This document shows, piece by piece, positions 29,819 through 38,611 of a stretch of 64,000 bases of DNA (its first letter is position 1; each line of letters starts with the position of its first letter). This DNA is from Rugosibacter aromaticivorans. Lineage in GTDB: Bacteria > Pseudomonadota > Gammaproteobacteria > Burkholderiales > Rhodocyclaceae. The position numbers and the translations under genes are program-made. The DNA lies in assembly GCF_000934545.1 (NCBI RefSeq), contig NZ_CP010554.1:2790001-2854000 (forward strand), given 5' to 3'. Under the pieces are notes generated by a model, which ran no database searches, was not told where the DNA came from, and saw only the letters and a program-made list of their open reading frames with translations.

Positions 29819-31909
29819 ATGAATCCTTTACTTGATTTCACCGGTCTGCCCCGTTTTGACACCATCACGCCAGAACATGTCGCCCCGGCCATGCATCAGT
29901 TGCTGGATGAAAACCGTGCGCTGATCGCACGCTTGATCGCCCCCGATACGCCAGCCACCTGGGATGATTTTGTCCAGCCCATGCTGGATGCTGGGGAACG
30001 GCTGTCGCGGGCGTGGGGCATTGTCGGTCACCTGCATTCGGTGAATGACATCCCGCCCTGGCGGGAAGCCTACAACGCGCTGCTGCCTGAAGTTTCCAGC
30101 TTCTATGCTGACCTTGGTCAGAACCTGGCACTGTATTCAAAATACAAGGCATTGGCGAGCAGTGATGCATTTGGCACGCTCACCGCTGCGCGCAAAAAAA
30201 TTATCGACAATGAATTGCGCGACTTTCGACTCTCTGGTGCGGAATTGCCAGAAGACAAAAAACCACGGTTCAAGGCCATCCAGGAAGCGCTCTCTGCTCT
30301 CGCCGCAAAGTTTTCTGAAAATGTGCTGGATGCCACCAATGCCCACGCCGAATGGATTACCGATGCGGCGGAGCTGGCCGGCTTGCCCGACGATGTCATC
30401 GCTGCGGCTCGCGCAGCCGCTGAAAAAGAAAGCAAACCAGGTTGGAAATTCACGCTGCATGCGCCCTCTTATATGCCTGTGCTGCAATATGCCAACCACC
30501 GCGACTTGCGCGCGCGGATGTATCGCGCTTCGGCCACGCGCGCGGCAGAATTCGGTCCCACCGAATGGGATAACGGCCCGCTGATTGATCAAATTCTCGC
30601 GCTGCGCGATGAAGAAGCAAAACTCTTGGGCTATGCTAACTTCGCCGAAGTATCGCTGGCAACAAAGATGGCCGAAAACCCCGCGCAAGTCATCGCTTTT
30701 TTGCGTGATCTGGCACACAAGGCGCGCCCCTTCGCCGAGCGCGATTTAGCTGAACTACGCGCTTTTGCGCAAACAGAATGTGGGCTGGCCACGCTGGAAA
30801 GCTGGGATATGGCCTGGGTCTCAGAAAAACTGCGCCAGTCGCGTTACAGTTTTTCTGACGATGAGGTAAAGCAGTATTTCCCTGAGCAAAAGGTTCTCTC
30901 CGGCTTGTTCCGCGTGGTCGAATCGCTCTATAACGTGCAGCTTTTGCCCGATACAGCACCAGTTTGGAACCCAACCGTGCGCTTTTTTCGCATCGAACGT
31001 TTGAACCCGCTTTCGGGTGCGGGGCAATTGATCGGTCAGTTTTACGTTGATCTGTATGCACGCGAAACCAAACGCGGCGGCGCCTGGATGGATGAAGCCA
31101 TCACGCGTCGCCGTATCACCAGCGCCGACTTTTCGAGCACCATTCAAACGCCTGTCGCGTATCTGAATTGCAATTTCCCTGCGCCCATCGGCGAGGGCGA
31201 AAAACAGCGTCCCGCCACGTTCAGCCACGATGATGTCATTACCTTGTTCCACGAATGCGGGCATGGCTTGCATCATCTGCTCACGCAGGTGGATGAGCTG
31301 CCGATTTCCGGCATTCGCGGCGTGGAATGGGATGCGGTTGAGCTGCCCAGCCAGTTCATGGAAAACTTCTGCTGGGAATGGGATGTGCTCAGCGGCATGA
31401 CAGCGCATGTGGATACCGGCGCGGCGCTGCCCCGTGCGTTGTACGACAAGATGCTCGCCGCGAAGAATTTTCAGAGCGGTTTGCAGATGTTGCGCCAGAT
31501 CGAATTCAGCCTGTTCGATTTTCAGCTACACAGCGACTATCAGCCGGGCGGTGCACAAACAGTGCGGCAATTACTTGACGCAGTGCGCCGCGAAGTGGCC
31601 GTGATTGTGCCGCCGGAATGGAACCGCTTCCCCAACAGTTTTTCGCATATTTTCGGCGGTGGTTATGCGGCGGGCTATTACAGCTACAAATGGGCTGAAG
31701 TCCTTTCCGCCGATGCGTATTCAGCCTTTGAAGAAGCCAGCCAGAAAACCGGCAGCACCTTGGATGCAGCCACAGGAGAGCGTTTCTGGCGTGAGATTCT
31801 GGCGGTTGGCGGCGCACGGCCAGCACTGGAATCCTTCGCCGCCTTTCGCGGCCGCGCGCCACAGCCAGATGCGCTACTCAGGCATAGCGGCATGGTTGTG
31901 GCTGCCTGA
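29819..31909 (+). CDS. prlC: Oligopeptidase A (M3 metallopeptidase)
   Basis: 696 residues. The zinc motif HECGH lies in ITLFHECGHGLHHLLTQVDE, with WDAVELPSQFMENFCWEWD supplying the third ligand. It degrades short peptides, including cleaved signal peptides, in the cytosol. Just before PVAYLNCNF the protein has RRRITSADFSSTIQTP where relatives have a shorter stretch. That segment is encoded by a copy of the dispersed repeat, so about four residues appear to have been inserted in frame. Starts 102 bases from divergent trxB. Confidence 0.95.
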   Translation: MNPLLDFTGLPRFDTITPEHVAPAMHQLLDENRALIARLIAPDTPATWDDFVQPMLDAGERLSRAWGIVGHLHSVNDIPPWREAYNALLPEVSSFYADLGQNLALYSKYKALASSDAFGTLTAARKKIIDNELRDFRLSGAELPEDKKPRFKAIQEALSALAAKFSENVLDATNAHAEWITDAAELAGLPDDVIAAARAAAEKESKPGWKFTLHAPSYMPVLQYANHRDLRARMYRASATRAAEFGPTEWDNGPLIDQILALRDEEAKLLGYANFAEVSLATKMAENPAQVIAFLRDLAHKARPFAERDLAELRAFAQTECGLATLESWDMAWVSEKLRQSRYSFSDDEVKQYFPEQKVLSGLFRVVESLYNVQLLPDTAPVWNPTVRFFRIERLNPLSGAGQLIGQFYVDLYARETKRGGAWMDEAITRRRITSADFSSTIQTPVAYLNCNFPAPIGEGEKQRPATFSHDDVITLFHECGHGLHHLLTQVDELPISGIRGVEWDAVELPSQFMENFCWEWDVLSGMTAHVDTGAALPRALYDKMLAAKNFQSGLQMLRQIEFSLFDFQLHSDYQPGGAQTVRQLLDAVRREVAVIVPPEWNRFPNSFSHIFGGGYAAGYYSYKWAEVLSADAYSAFEEASQKTGSTLDAATGERFWREILAVGGARPALESFAAFRGRAPQPDALLRHSGMVVAA
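31112..31137 (+). repeat. Dispersed short repeat, copy 4 (inside prlC)
   Basis: CGTATCACCAGCGCCGAC followed by TTTTCGAG, in frame within prlC and translated RITSADFSS. Confidence 0.75.
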
Positions 31910-31930
31910 CCGAAGGTAACCGCGAGACTT

Positions 31931-31950
31931 ATTGACTGTCATCAGTCAAT
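31931..31950. terminator. Hairpin between prlC and the convergent CoA-transferase pseudogene
   Basis: ATTGACTG (31931-31938) and CAGTCAAT (31943-31950) form a perfect 8-bp stem with loop TCAT, 21 bases after the prlC stop. No strong T-tract on either side, so termination is plausible but not certain. Confidence 0.4.
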
Positions 31951-31955
31951 CACGC

Positions 31956-32883
31956 CTAGCGCACGCAATCGTGCGAGGTCTGCCGCGTTCCAGCCCATTT
32001 TTGCAGTATCGCCTCGGTGTGCTCGCCCAACGCCGGAGTGATGTGGCTATCGTCGATCATGCCTTGCATGGGCACAGGAAAGCGACTGCCTAATAACGTC
32101 GCAATGCCGTTGGTTCGCGCCACCCGTTGCGCGTATTCATCCAGCGCAGGCACTGCCAGCTCGGATAACGCTAGCGTTTTCACCAGACGCCTCCAGAATG
32201 GGGTTTCCAAGGCTGCCAACGCCAGATGTTTTTCGTCAGCCGTGGCAAAGATGCCATAGGCTGGCCGAGTCAGAACATCACGCCGCGTGGCTGCCGCATC
32301 GTTATCGTTACGCGCCAGATGAACCCCAATGCGTGGCGTCATCCAACTCACCAGCGCATCGGTAATCCACCAAGATACTGTCTTTACCCGACTGATTACG
32401 CTGTAACAACGCCCCTAATACGGCCACCACAGAGAACATGCTGCCTGCCAGATCTCCACCGGGGGCGCCGATATCATGCACGGGTGCGCCCGCCAGCGGC
32501 CCGGTTTGCCCCCAGCCGCCGCACAACCCCAGGGCGATAGCCTTCGATAAACACATCGGCCTGCGCTGCCAGACTATGTAATGCGGCGCGGCCATCGTCG
32601 TGCTTCAGGTTCAGACAAATACTCTGTTTTCCGCGATTGCCTGACATAAACACGCCGGGCGATAAAGTGCGGCCACCATCACCCACACCAGAGGCCGCTC
32701 AACTTTGATCACTGCCGCACCCAAATCAGTAAATAGCTGGGTGGCGTAAGGCCCGGGCAATAGCTTCCAGGCAAAGGTTTCGCGCTTCTCATGCGCGGCA
32801 ACCAGGGGCGCCACCCGTTCGCGCATAAAACGGCAAACGTTGTCGCACAGCATTGTTTGCTCGTCACCCAGGCCGAAATCCAT
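31956..32883 (-). pseudogene. Wrecked CoA-transferase gene fused to an acyl-CoA dehydrogenase start
   Basis: At least four frames are needed to follow the protein. It opens as an acyl-CoA dehydrogenase (MDFGLGDEQTMLCDNVCRFM, RERVAPLVAAHEKRE) and passes within about ten residues into the start of a class III CoA-transferase (LLPGPYATQLFTDLGAAVIK, VERP). Then come NRGKQSICLNLKHDDGRAAL, ADVFIEGYRPGVVRRLG, APGGDLAGSMFSVVAVLGAL and, at the end, RPAYGIFATADEKHLALAAL. A deletion apparently joined two neighbouring genes and frameshifts followed. The intact CoA-transferase gene next to it suggests a former acyl-CoA pathway cluster. Confidence 0.75.
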
Positions 32884-32975
32884 GCGCCATTCTTCTGTCG
32901 TTATTTTTATGGATACTGGGTTTTTTACCGAGGCGCCCGGCTCATCAGAAAATCTGCGGCCTCAATTTTTGGTGC

Positions 32976-34187
32976 TCATGCGGCAAGACCTACCACGCCC
33001 AGCGTAGCAAGGGTTGCGATTTCCTCTGGGGTATATCCGCACTCGGCCAGCAAGGCAGCGGTGTGTTCGCCGACGCGCGGTGGCGGAGACATCTGCGCCA
33101 CGGGACGCATGCCCTGCGCGAGCTGTGCCGGAAACCCGATCAACGGCAGGCCGGGTAACCCGGAATGTGTCTGAAATCGATTAGCCAATACGGGGTCGGC
33201 CATCGCCTGCGGTACGGTATTTACCGGCCCGCACGGAATGTCGGCGGATTCAAATCGCTTGACCCAGTCGGCCGCTGATTGGGTTGCAAAAATTTCTTCC
33301 AGCACTAACAAAAGTTCCTGCCGGTTTTCAATACGCGCCGAGTTTTTTGCAAACCGTGGGTCATCTATCCACTGTGGCCGCTCGATGATCTGGCAAAACC
33401 GGCGAAAGGCCGATTCATTGACAATGGAAACGCTGAAATAATTTCCATCATTACCTTGAAAATGTCGGCTGGGCACGGCAATCGGCAGGTTTACTTCGCG
33501 CACCGGCGCACGGCCTTCGATGGCGAACTCACCCACTTTTGACGCCATGAAATTGAACATGGTATCGATTAATGACAACTCAACCCGCTGGCCATGCCCG
33601 GTTTGCCGCCAGTGCATTATCGCGGCCAGCATGCCCACGGCACCACACATGCCGGAAGCCACATCAACGATAGGCAAGCCGATGCGTATGGGCGGATCAC
33701 TCTCTTCACCGCTGGCAAAAAATCCCCCGGCCAGACCCTGAATCACGCTATCAACGGCGGGTTTTAAGCGCGCGGGGCCGTCTTCGCCAAAGGCGGAAAC
33801 AACGTAATAAATGATCTCGGGATTAATGCGCTGTACCTCTTCGTAGCGCAAACCGTAACGCTCGGTGAAATCAGGGCGAAAGTTATGCACCAGTACCTGC
33901 GCTTGGCGCAGGAGCCGCTCTAACACCGCTTTACCTTCAGGTTGTCGTAAATCCATGGCAATGGATTCTTTGCCGCGATTACACGCCATGAAGGTCACGC
34001 TCGATTCGTTATAAAAGGGCGGGCCAAAGTGCCGTCCATCTTCACCGGTGAGCGCTTCTACCTTGATCACTCGCGCGCCCAGATCAGCTAACACCATGGC
34101 GCTATAGGGCCCTGCGATCAGGCGCGACAAATCCAGCACGGTGACGCCACTGAGCACCCCTGATTTTGCCTCCGTATCCTTGATCAA
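32976..34187 (-). CDS. Class III CoA-transferase, CaiB/BaiF family
   Basis: 403 residues, intact. VLDLSRLIAGPYSAMVLADL, GARVIKVEAL and NRGKESIAMDLRQPEGKAVL are the family's N-terminal half; VDVASGMCGAVGMLAAIMHW and QRVELSLIDTMFNFMASKVG cover the middle. Such enzymes move CoA between organic acids; the substrate here cannot be told. It starts with TTG at 34187, supported by GAGG six bases upstream; a GTG ten codons later is the alternative. Its neighbours on both sides are pseudogenes. Confidence 0.87.
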   Translation of the reverse strand: MIKDTEAKSGVLSGVTVLDLSRLIAGPYSAMVLADLGARVIKVEALTGEDGRHFGPPFYNESSVTFMACNRGKESIAMDLRQPEGKAVLERLLRQAQVLVHNFRPDFTERYGLRYEEVQRINPEIIYYVVSAFGEDGPARLKPAVDSVIQGLAGGFFASGEESDPPIRIGLPIVDVASGMCGAVGMLAAIMHWRQTGHGQRVELSLIDTMFNFMASKVGEFAIEGRAPVREVNLPIAVPSRHFQGNDGNYFSVSIVNESAFRRFCQIIERPQWIDDPRFAKNSARIENRQELLLVLEEIFATQSAADWVKRFESADIPCGPVNTVPQAMADPVLANRFQTHSGLPGLPLIGFPAQLAQGMRPVAQMSPPPRVGEHTAALLAECGYTPEEIATLATLGVVGLAA

Positions 34188-34245
34188 TGCTCACCTCGCT
34201 GTGTTATTGCCGATGGCCTTAAAGCCACCCAGGATTTACTCACCA

Positions 34246-34602
34246 TCAATCAAATGATCTTGCCACCTGCAAGGTCAATAGCCCACTCCACGCAATCTGC
34301 AACGCTTGTGCCGGCGCCAGATCGCCCCCCAAATCCCACTGCAAGCCAAACTTGCCAGTTGAGTACAGCCGTTTGTGGCGCAAATCGCCAGAAGGCACGA
34401 GAAGCAAAATGCCACCGATGTCCCGGATGAGATCGGCAGCGGTACAGCCTCGGCAGATCGTGGTTGCTCTGGGGCTCTGCGTATCACATAGGCGGCAATC
34501 AGCGTTAAGGCCGCCAAGCACGGAAAAATATTTCGCCAGCCGGCATAAGGCAGCAGAATCGGCAAAATGGGCGAAGAATTCGTTTTGTTCATGAGTGGCC
34601 AT
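34246..34602 (-). pseudogene. Degraded membrane transporter fragment, possibly MFS
   Basis: Two frames carry one apparent protein: one reads LLPYAGWRNIFPCLAALTLI and AAYVIRRAPEQPR, like the middle of a 12- or 14-helix major facilitator, and the other continues ADLIRDIGGILLLV to LQIAWSGLLTLQVARSFD. No start or full domain remains. The family call is weak. The rest of the interval to trxC (34603-34798) shows nothing I can support. Confidence 0.35.
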
Positions 34603-34798
34603 GCATTATGACGGATGCGTTTCCTGGTGGCTCCTTGGTGATTCTCTGCTGCTCTGGATTTGCGGGGTTCTCGCGAAGGCTACGCGGGGCGCACAAGGCA
34701 TCGTTCAAGGTACATTGCACTGGCACACGTGGCAACCTTGATTTCATCTGAACAGCCCACACTTGATGCTCGTGATCATACAACCCTTGGAGCATCGC

Positions 34799-35242
34799 AT
34801 GCCCGCATCTCGCATTATTGCCTGCCCGCACTGTCATACGCTTAACCGTCTACCGGCTGAACGTCTCAGCGCGGGCGATACGCGCGGAGTTTGCGGCAAA
34901 TGCAAGCACCCTCTATTTTCCGGCACACCAGTGGTTCTCGATGAACCAGGATTTGCACGCCATGCAGAACGCTCTGACCTTCCTCTCCTGGTCGATTTTT
35001 GGGCGCCCTGGTGTGGGCCGTGCCGCACCATGGCGCCTGCTTTCGAAGCCGCGGCGCAACAGCTCGAACCACAAGTGCGCTTGGGCAAGGTAGACACCGA
35101 GGCGCAACAAAGTCTGGCGGCCCGCTTTGGCATTCGCAGTATTCCCACCCTGATACTGTTCAAACAGGGCCGTGAAGTAGCACGGCAAGCGGGGGCCATG
35201 ACAGCGGATGCCATTAAGCGCTGGGTGGGGACTCACCTTTAA
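34799..35242 (+). CDS. trxC: Thioredoxin 2 (zinc-ribbon thioredoxin)
   Basis: 147 residues. An N-terminal zinc ribbon with ACPHCHTLNRLP and GVCGKCKHPL (two CxxC pairs) is followed by a thioredoxin fold with the active site DFWAPWCGPCRTMAPAF and SIPTLILFKQGREV. It reduces protein disulfides in the cytosol and is fed by TrxB. ATG at 34799 has TTGGAG eight bases before it; an upstream in-frame ATG at 34763 would add 12 unrelated residues. Confidence 0.93.
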   Translation: MPASRIIACPHCHTLNRLPAERLSAGDTRGVCGKCKHPLFSGTPVVLDEPGFARHAERSDLPLLVDFWAPWCGPCRTMAPAFEAAAQQLEPQVRLGKVDTEAQQSLAARFGIRSIPTLILFKQGREVARQAGAMTADAIKRWVGTHL

Positions 35243-35318
35243 CCTCGCACCTGAATAGCACGCCGGTGCATGCTTTCGAATGCCGCACCGCCAAACAGGT
35301 AAAATCCGAGATTTCGCG

Positions 35319-35345
35319 CCGTATCACCAGCGCCGACTTTTTGGA
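35319..35345 (+). repeat. Dispersed short repeat, copy 5 (thrH leader)
   Basis: CGTATCACCAGCGCCGAC followed by TTTTTGGAG. Its right end overlaps the GGAG ribosome binding site of thrH, so this copy forms the gene's untranslated leader. Confidence 0.75.
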
Positions 35346-35353
35346 GAATGTGC

Positions 35354-35962
35354 GTGCAACTTGTCTGTCTTGACCTTGAGGGTGTGCTGGTACCGGAAAT
35401 CTGGATTGAATTTGCTAGCCGCACCGGCATCGCCGAATTGCGTCGCACCACGCGTGATGAGCCCGACTACGACAAACTGATGAAATATCGGCTGGACTTG
35501 CTGAAAGCACACAAGCTGGGGCTGCCGGATATTCAAAAAGTCATTGCGGCAATGGGGCCGATGGTTGGCGCAAAAGAGTTTCTCGACCAGTTGCGGCGTG
35601 ATTTTCAAGTCATTATTTTGTCCGACACCTTCTATGAGTTTGCCATGCCGCTCATGGCGCAACTGGGCATGCCCACGCTGTTCTGTCACAAGCTGGAAGC
35701 GGATGCCGCCGGCTTTCTGGTGAATTACCATCTGCGGATGCCGAACCAGAAAAAAGAGGCGGTGCAGCGCTTCAAAGAGCTTCGCTTTCAAGTCATTGCC
35801 GCTGGCGACTCTTACAACGACACTGCCATGCTGATGGAAGCACACGCAGGCATTCTGTTTCATCCGCCGCAAAATGTGGTGGATGAATTTCCGCAGTTTC
35901 CTGTTGCCCTGAACTACACCGAGTTGCGCGCCGCGATCGACGTAGCCGCAGCACACATCTAA
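35354..35962 (+). CDS. thrH: Phosphoserine phosphatase / homoserine phosphotransferase
   Basis: 202 residues, HAD superfamily. Motif I is VCLDLEGVLVPEIWIEFA, with Glu in place of the second Asp as in ThrH, followed by TRDEPDYDKLMKYRL and ILSDTFYEFAMPLMAQLG; the last motif is VIAAGDSYNDTAMLMEAHAG. The Pseudomonas enzyme dephosphorylates phosphoserine and can move the phosphate to homoserine. I chose GTG at 35354 because GGAG lies seven bases upstream; the ATG at 35348 is only one base from it. The stop overlaps purU as TAATG. Confidence 0.92.
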   Translation: MQLVCLDLEGVLVPEIWIEFASRTGIAELRRTTRDEPDYDKLMKYRLDLLKAHKLGLPDIQKVIAAMGPMVGAKEFLDQLRRDFQVIILSDTFYEFAMPLMAQLGMPTLFCHKLEADAAGFLVNYHLRMPNQKKEAVQRFKELRFQVIAAGDSYNDTAMLMEAHAGILFHPPQNVVDEFPQFPVALNYTELRAAIDVAAAHI

Positions 35963-36822
35963 TGCACACCGGCCGTTTTTACACGCTCACGGCTTCATGC
36001 CCCGACCGGGTGGGCATCATCGCCCGCGTCACCGGCTTTATCACCGAGCACCAAGGCTGGATTCTCGAATCCAGCTTTCATGCCGACGCATTAGATGGCC
36101 GCTATTTCATGCGCATCGAAGTCAGAGCCGATTCCCTGCCATTTTCTCTCGCTGAATTCTGCAGCCGCTTCGCCCCGCTAGCGCATGAATTGCAAATGGA
36201 TTGGCGCATCAGCGATTCTGCCGTGAAAAAGCGCGTGGTCATTTTAGTGAGCAGACAAGCGCATTGTCTATATGACTTACTCGCGCGCTGGCAATCCAAT
36301 GAACTGAATATCGAGATCGCCTGCGTCATCTCGAATCATGCCACCTTTAAAGGGTTTGTCGAATGGCATGGCATTCCGTTTCACCATGTGCCGGTAACGC
36401 CTGAAAACAAGCCTGCGGCCTACGCCGAAGTGCAGCGCCTGTTTGCAGCGGCGCAAGGCGACACCATGGTACTGGCCCGCTACATGCAGATTCTCCCGCC
36501 CGAGCTGTGCGCGGCTTATCCGGGGCGTATCATCAATATCCACCATAGTTTTCTGCCCTCATTCGTCGGTGCCAAGCCTTACCATCAGGCCTATACGCGC
36601 GGCGTGAAGTTGATCGGCGCAACGTGCCACTACGTCACCGAATCACTCGATCAAGGGCCGATCATCGAGCAGGATGTGATCCGCATCGACCACTCGGATT
36701 CCGTCGAGGACATGGTGCGTTATGGCAAGGACATCGAGAAAACTGTGCTTGCGCGCGGCCTGCGCTATCACCTGGAAGACCGCGTGCTCGTGCACAGCAA
36801 CAAAACGGTGGTATTTCGCTAA
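35962..36822 (+). CDS. purU: Formyltetrahydrofolate deformylase
   Basis: 286 residues. An N-terminal ACT domain (CPDRVGIIARVTGFITEHQG) is followed by a formyltransferase fold with catalytic residues in GRIINIHHSFLPSFVGAKPY and the final Asp region ESLDQGPIIEQDVIRIDHSD. It hydrolyses 10-formyl-THF to THF and formate, balancing one-carbon pools; methionine and glycine usually act on the ACT domain. Translationally coupled to thrH. The 200 bases that follow (36823-37024) hold no gene I can support. Confidence 0.95.
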   Translation: MHTGRFYTLTASCPDRVGIIARVTGFITEHQGWILESSFHADALDGRYFMRIEVRADSLPFSLAEFCSRFAPLAHELQMDWRISDSAVKKRVVILVSRQAHCLYDLLARWQSNELNIEIACVISNHATFKGFVEWHGIPFHHVPVTPENKPAAYAEVQRLFAAAQGDTMVLARYMQILPPELCAAYPGRIINIHHSFLPSFVGAKPYHQAYTRGVKLIGATCHYVTESLDQGPIIEQDVIRIDHSDSVEDMVRYGKDIEKTVLARGLRYHLEDRVLVHSNKTVVFR

Positions 36823-37024
36823 GGTATTCAGGCATTGCCATCCAGCAGAGTACAGCAAAAAAATACTCCGGCGACGCGCCGACTATTACCGGCAGGAGCG
36901 AATGGTCGCTGTACCTGCGACCGAACTTCGAATCGCCAAACGGTGACATTCAGAAATCGCCCCATTGTGGGCAGGTACTGTTTGAAAGGGGGTTTGCTGG
37001 ACTGAGGGGGGTTATTAGACAACA

Positions 37025-37059
37025 GCCTGCTGCCCGATGCTACGCATCGGGCAGCAGGC
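37025..37059. terminator. Perfect 16-bp hairpin spanning the crp-like stop codon
   Basis: GCCTGCTGCCCGATGC (37025-37040), loop TAC, then its exact complement (37044-37059). The right arm encodes the last codons of the Crp-like gene, so the stem straddles its stop. T-tracts are weak on both sides. It probably ends both the purU and crp transcripts. Confidence 0.5.
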
Positions 37060-37750
37060 GATTCAATTCCTTACTCACCACGGCATAGCACTCACACGCG
37101 CCAGTCTCCAACCCCAGGCGGTCAAGCACCGTAATGTGACCACGGCGGTAGCTAATAAAACCAGCGCGCTGCAAATTCCCCGCAGCCTCTGTAATGCCTT
37201 CTCGTCGTACCCCGAGCATGTTGGCAATCAGCTCCTGAGTCATGGTCAACTCATTCGTCGGCAAGCGATCAAGCGTCAGCAACAACCAGCGGCATAGTTG
37301 CTGCTCCACCGAATGGTGCCGGTTGCAGGCCGCAGTTTGCGCCATCTGCGTCAGCAGCGCCTGGGTATAACGCAGCAGCAAACGCTGCATCAAGCCGGCG
37401 CGATTGAATTCCTGCATCAGCAAGCGACGCTCCAGCCGGTAAGCGTAGCCCCCAGTTTGCACCACGGCCGAGCTTGGCGTGGTATCTCCGCCCATGAACA
37501 GCGAAATACCGACAATGCCTTCATTGCCCACCCCTGCGGATTCGGCCGATGCGCCAGACTCCATGACATAGTGCAGCGACACGATGGCGGTGGTAGGGAA
37601 ATAGGCGTGTTGCAACTGTCCGCCGGGCGCGTAAAGCATTTTACCGAGTGGCAGCGGGACCAGTTCCAGACACGCAGCCAAGGGCTCGAATTCCGCCGTG
37701 GGCAAGGCGGAAAGAAGATGGTTTTGTTTCGGACTATGGAGTGATGACAT
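37040..37750 (-). CDS. Crp/Fnr-family transcriptional regulator
   Basis: 236 residues. The cyclic-nucleotide-like sensor barrel (about 15-130) contains YAPGGQLQHAYFPTTAIVSL and VGNEGIVGISLFMGGDTTPS; the C-terminal helix-turn-helix is ELTMTQELIANMLGVRREGI then TEAAGNLQRAGFISY. The Cys cluster of FNR and the Arg/Glu cAMP pocket of Crp are not seen, so the ligand is unknown. This subclass is common in proteobacteria as stress regulators. It lies 24 bases after the response regulator gene. A candidate for binding the six palindromic motifs at 41.3-49.9 kb. Confidence 0.88.
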   Translation of the reverse strand: MSSLHSPKQNHLLSALPTAEFEPLAACLELVPLPLGKMLYAPGGQLQHAYFPTTAIVSLHYVMESGASAESAGVGNEGIVGISLFMGGDTTPSSAVVQTGGYAYRLERRLLMQEFNRAGLMQRLLLRYTQALLTQMAQTAACNRHHSVEQQLCRWLLLTLDRLPTNELTMTQELIANMLGVRREGITEAAGNLQRAGFISYRRGHITVLDRLGLETGACECYAVVSKELNRLLPDA

Positions 37751-37774
37751 TGCTAATCGCCGGGTTCCCGCGCT

Positions 37775-38611
37775 CTATTTCTTTGCGGCTTGTTCCACAC
37801 CGACTCCGCGGTAACCGATGAAACGGCAGGACCGATTGAACATCGGCTCCCCGCTCACCCGAAATGTTTGTTGCGAGCCATCGGCGTTAACGCGGCTGAA
37901 AAGAAAATCCAGGAAGGGCTGCCGGGCTGCGATGGTTGCCTGCAGTAGCTGGCGCTCTGTCTCATTCCAGCCCCCCACCGGGTTTGGCAACTGAGCATCG
38001 CTTGCCTCTTCCGCCAAGGAGGCGACCCGGATTCCAAGCATCTCCAGGACCGGGCCGGAAACCTTGGTGAAGTTCATGTTCTCGTCCTGCTCCCAATACC
38101 AGTCCGAGGCGAGTTCGGTCAGGCTGCGATAGCGCGCTTCGCTTTCGCGCAGTTCGGCAGTCCGGTCCTGGACTGTCTGTTCCAGCACCTTGCTGTAATT
38201 CTCAAGTTTTTTATACAACAGCCGCACTTCCAGCATGTTGTGGATACGCGTCTTGACTTCGACCAGATCGAATGGCTTGCTGATGAAATCCTTTGCGCCC
38301 ACTTGTAACGCGCGCAGCTTGTGGCCGGGTTGAGCGGTGATCACAAGAACCGGAAGGTAGCTGTCCGCAGCGTTGGTCTTGAGGCCTTCTATCACCTGGA
38401 ATCCATCCATGGCGGGCATCTGCAGGTCGAGCAGGATGAGGTCGTAGCGGTTTTTGCGATGCAGCGCGCAGACCTCCTGTGGATTCATCGTTGAGGCAAC
38501 GCCGGTGTAGCCAGCCTCACGCAGCACTTGCTCAAGCAGACTGACGTTGGATTCCTGATCGTCAACAATCAGGATGCTGGCGCCAAGGATCTCGGACTCG
38601 GTAATCATCAT
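37775..38611 (-). CDS. Response regulator with receiver and PAS domains
   Basis: 278 residues. The receiver domain (about 12-130) has ILIVDDQESNVSLLEQVLRE and the phospho-acceptor Asp in LILLDLQMPAMDGF, with Lys in DFISKPFDLVEV. A coiled linker (KKLENYSKVLEQTVQDRTAE) leads to a PAS domain (about 165-275). There is no DNA-binding or enzymatic output domain, so it may relay a signal to a partner. Its start overlaps the hybrid kinase stop as ATGA, so the two are coupled. Confidence 0.88.
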   Translation of the reverse strand: MMITESEILGASILIVDDQESNVSLLEQVLREAGYTGVASTMNPQEVCALHRKNRYDLILLDLQMPAMDGFQVIEGLKTNAADSYLPVLVITAQPGHKLRALQVGAKDFISKPFDLVEVKTRIHNMLEVRLLYKKLENYSKVLEQTVQDRTAELRESEARYRSLTELASDWYWEQDENMNFTKVSGPVLEMLGIRVASLAEEASDAQLPNPVGGWNETERQLLQATIAARQPFLDFLFSRVNADGSQQTFRVSGEPMFNRSCRFIGYRGVGVEQAAKK

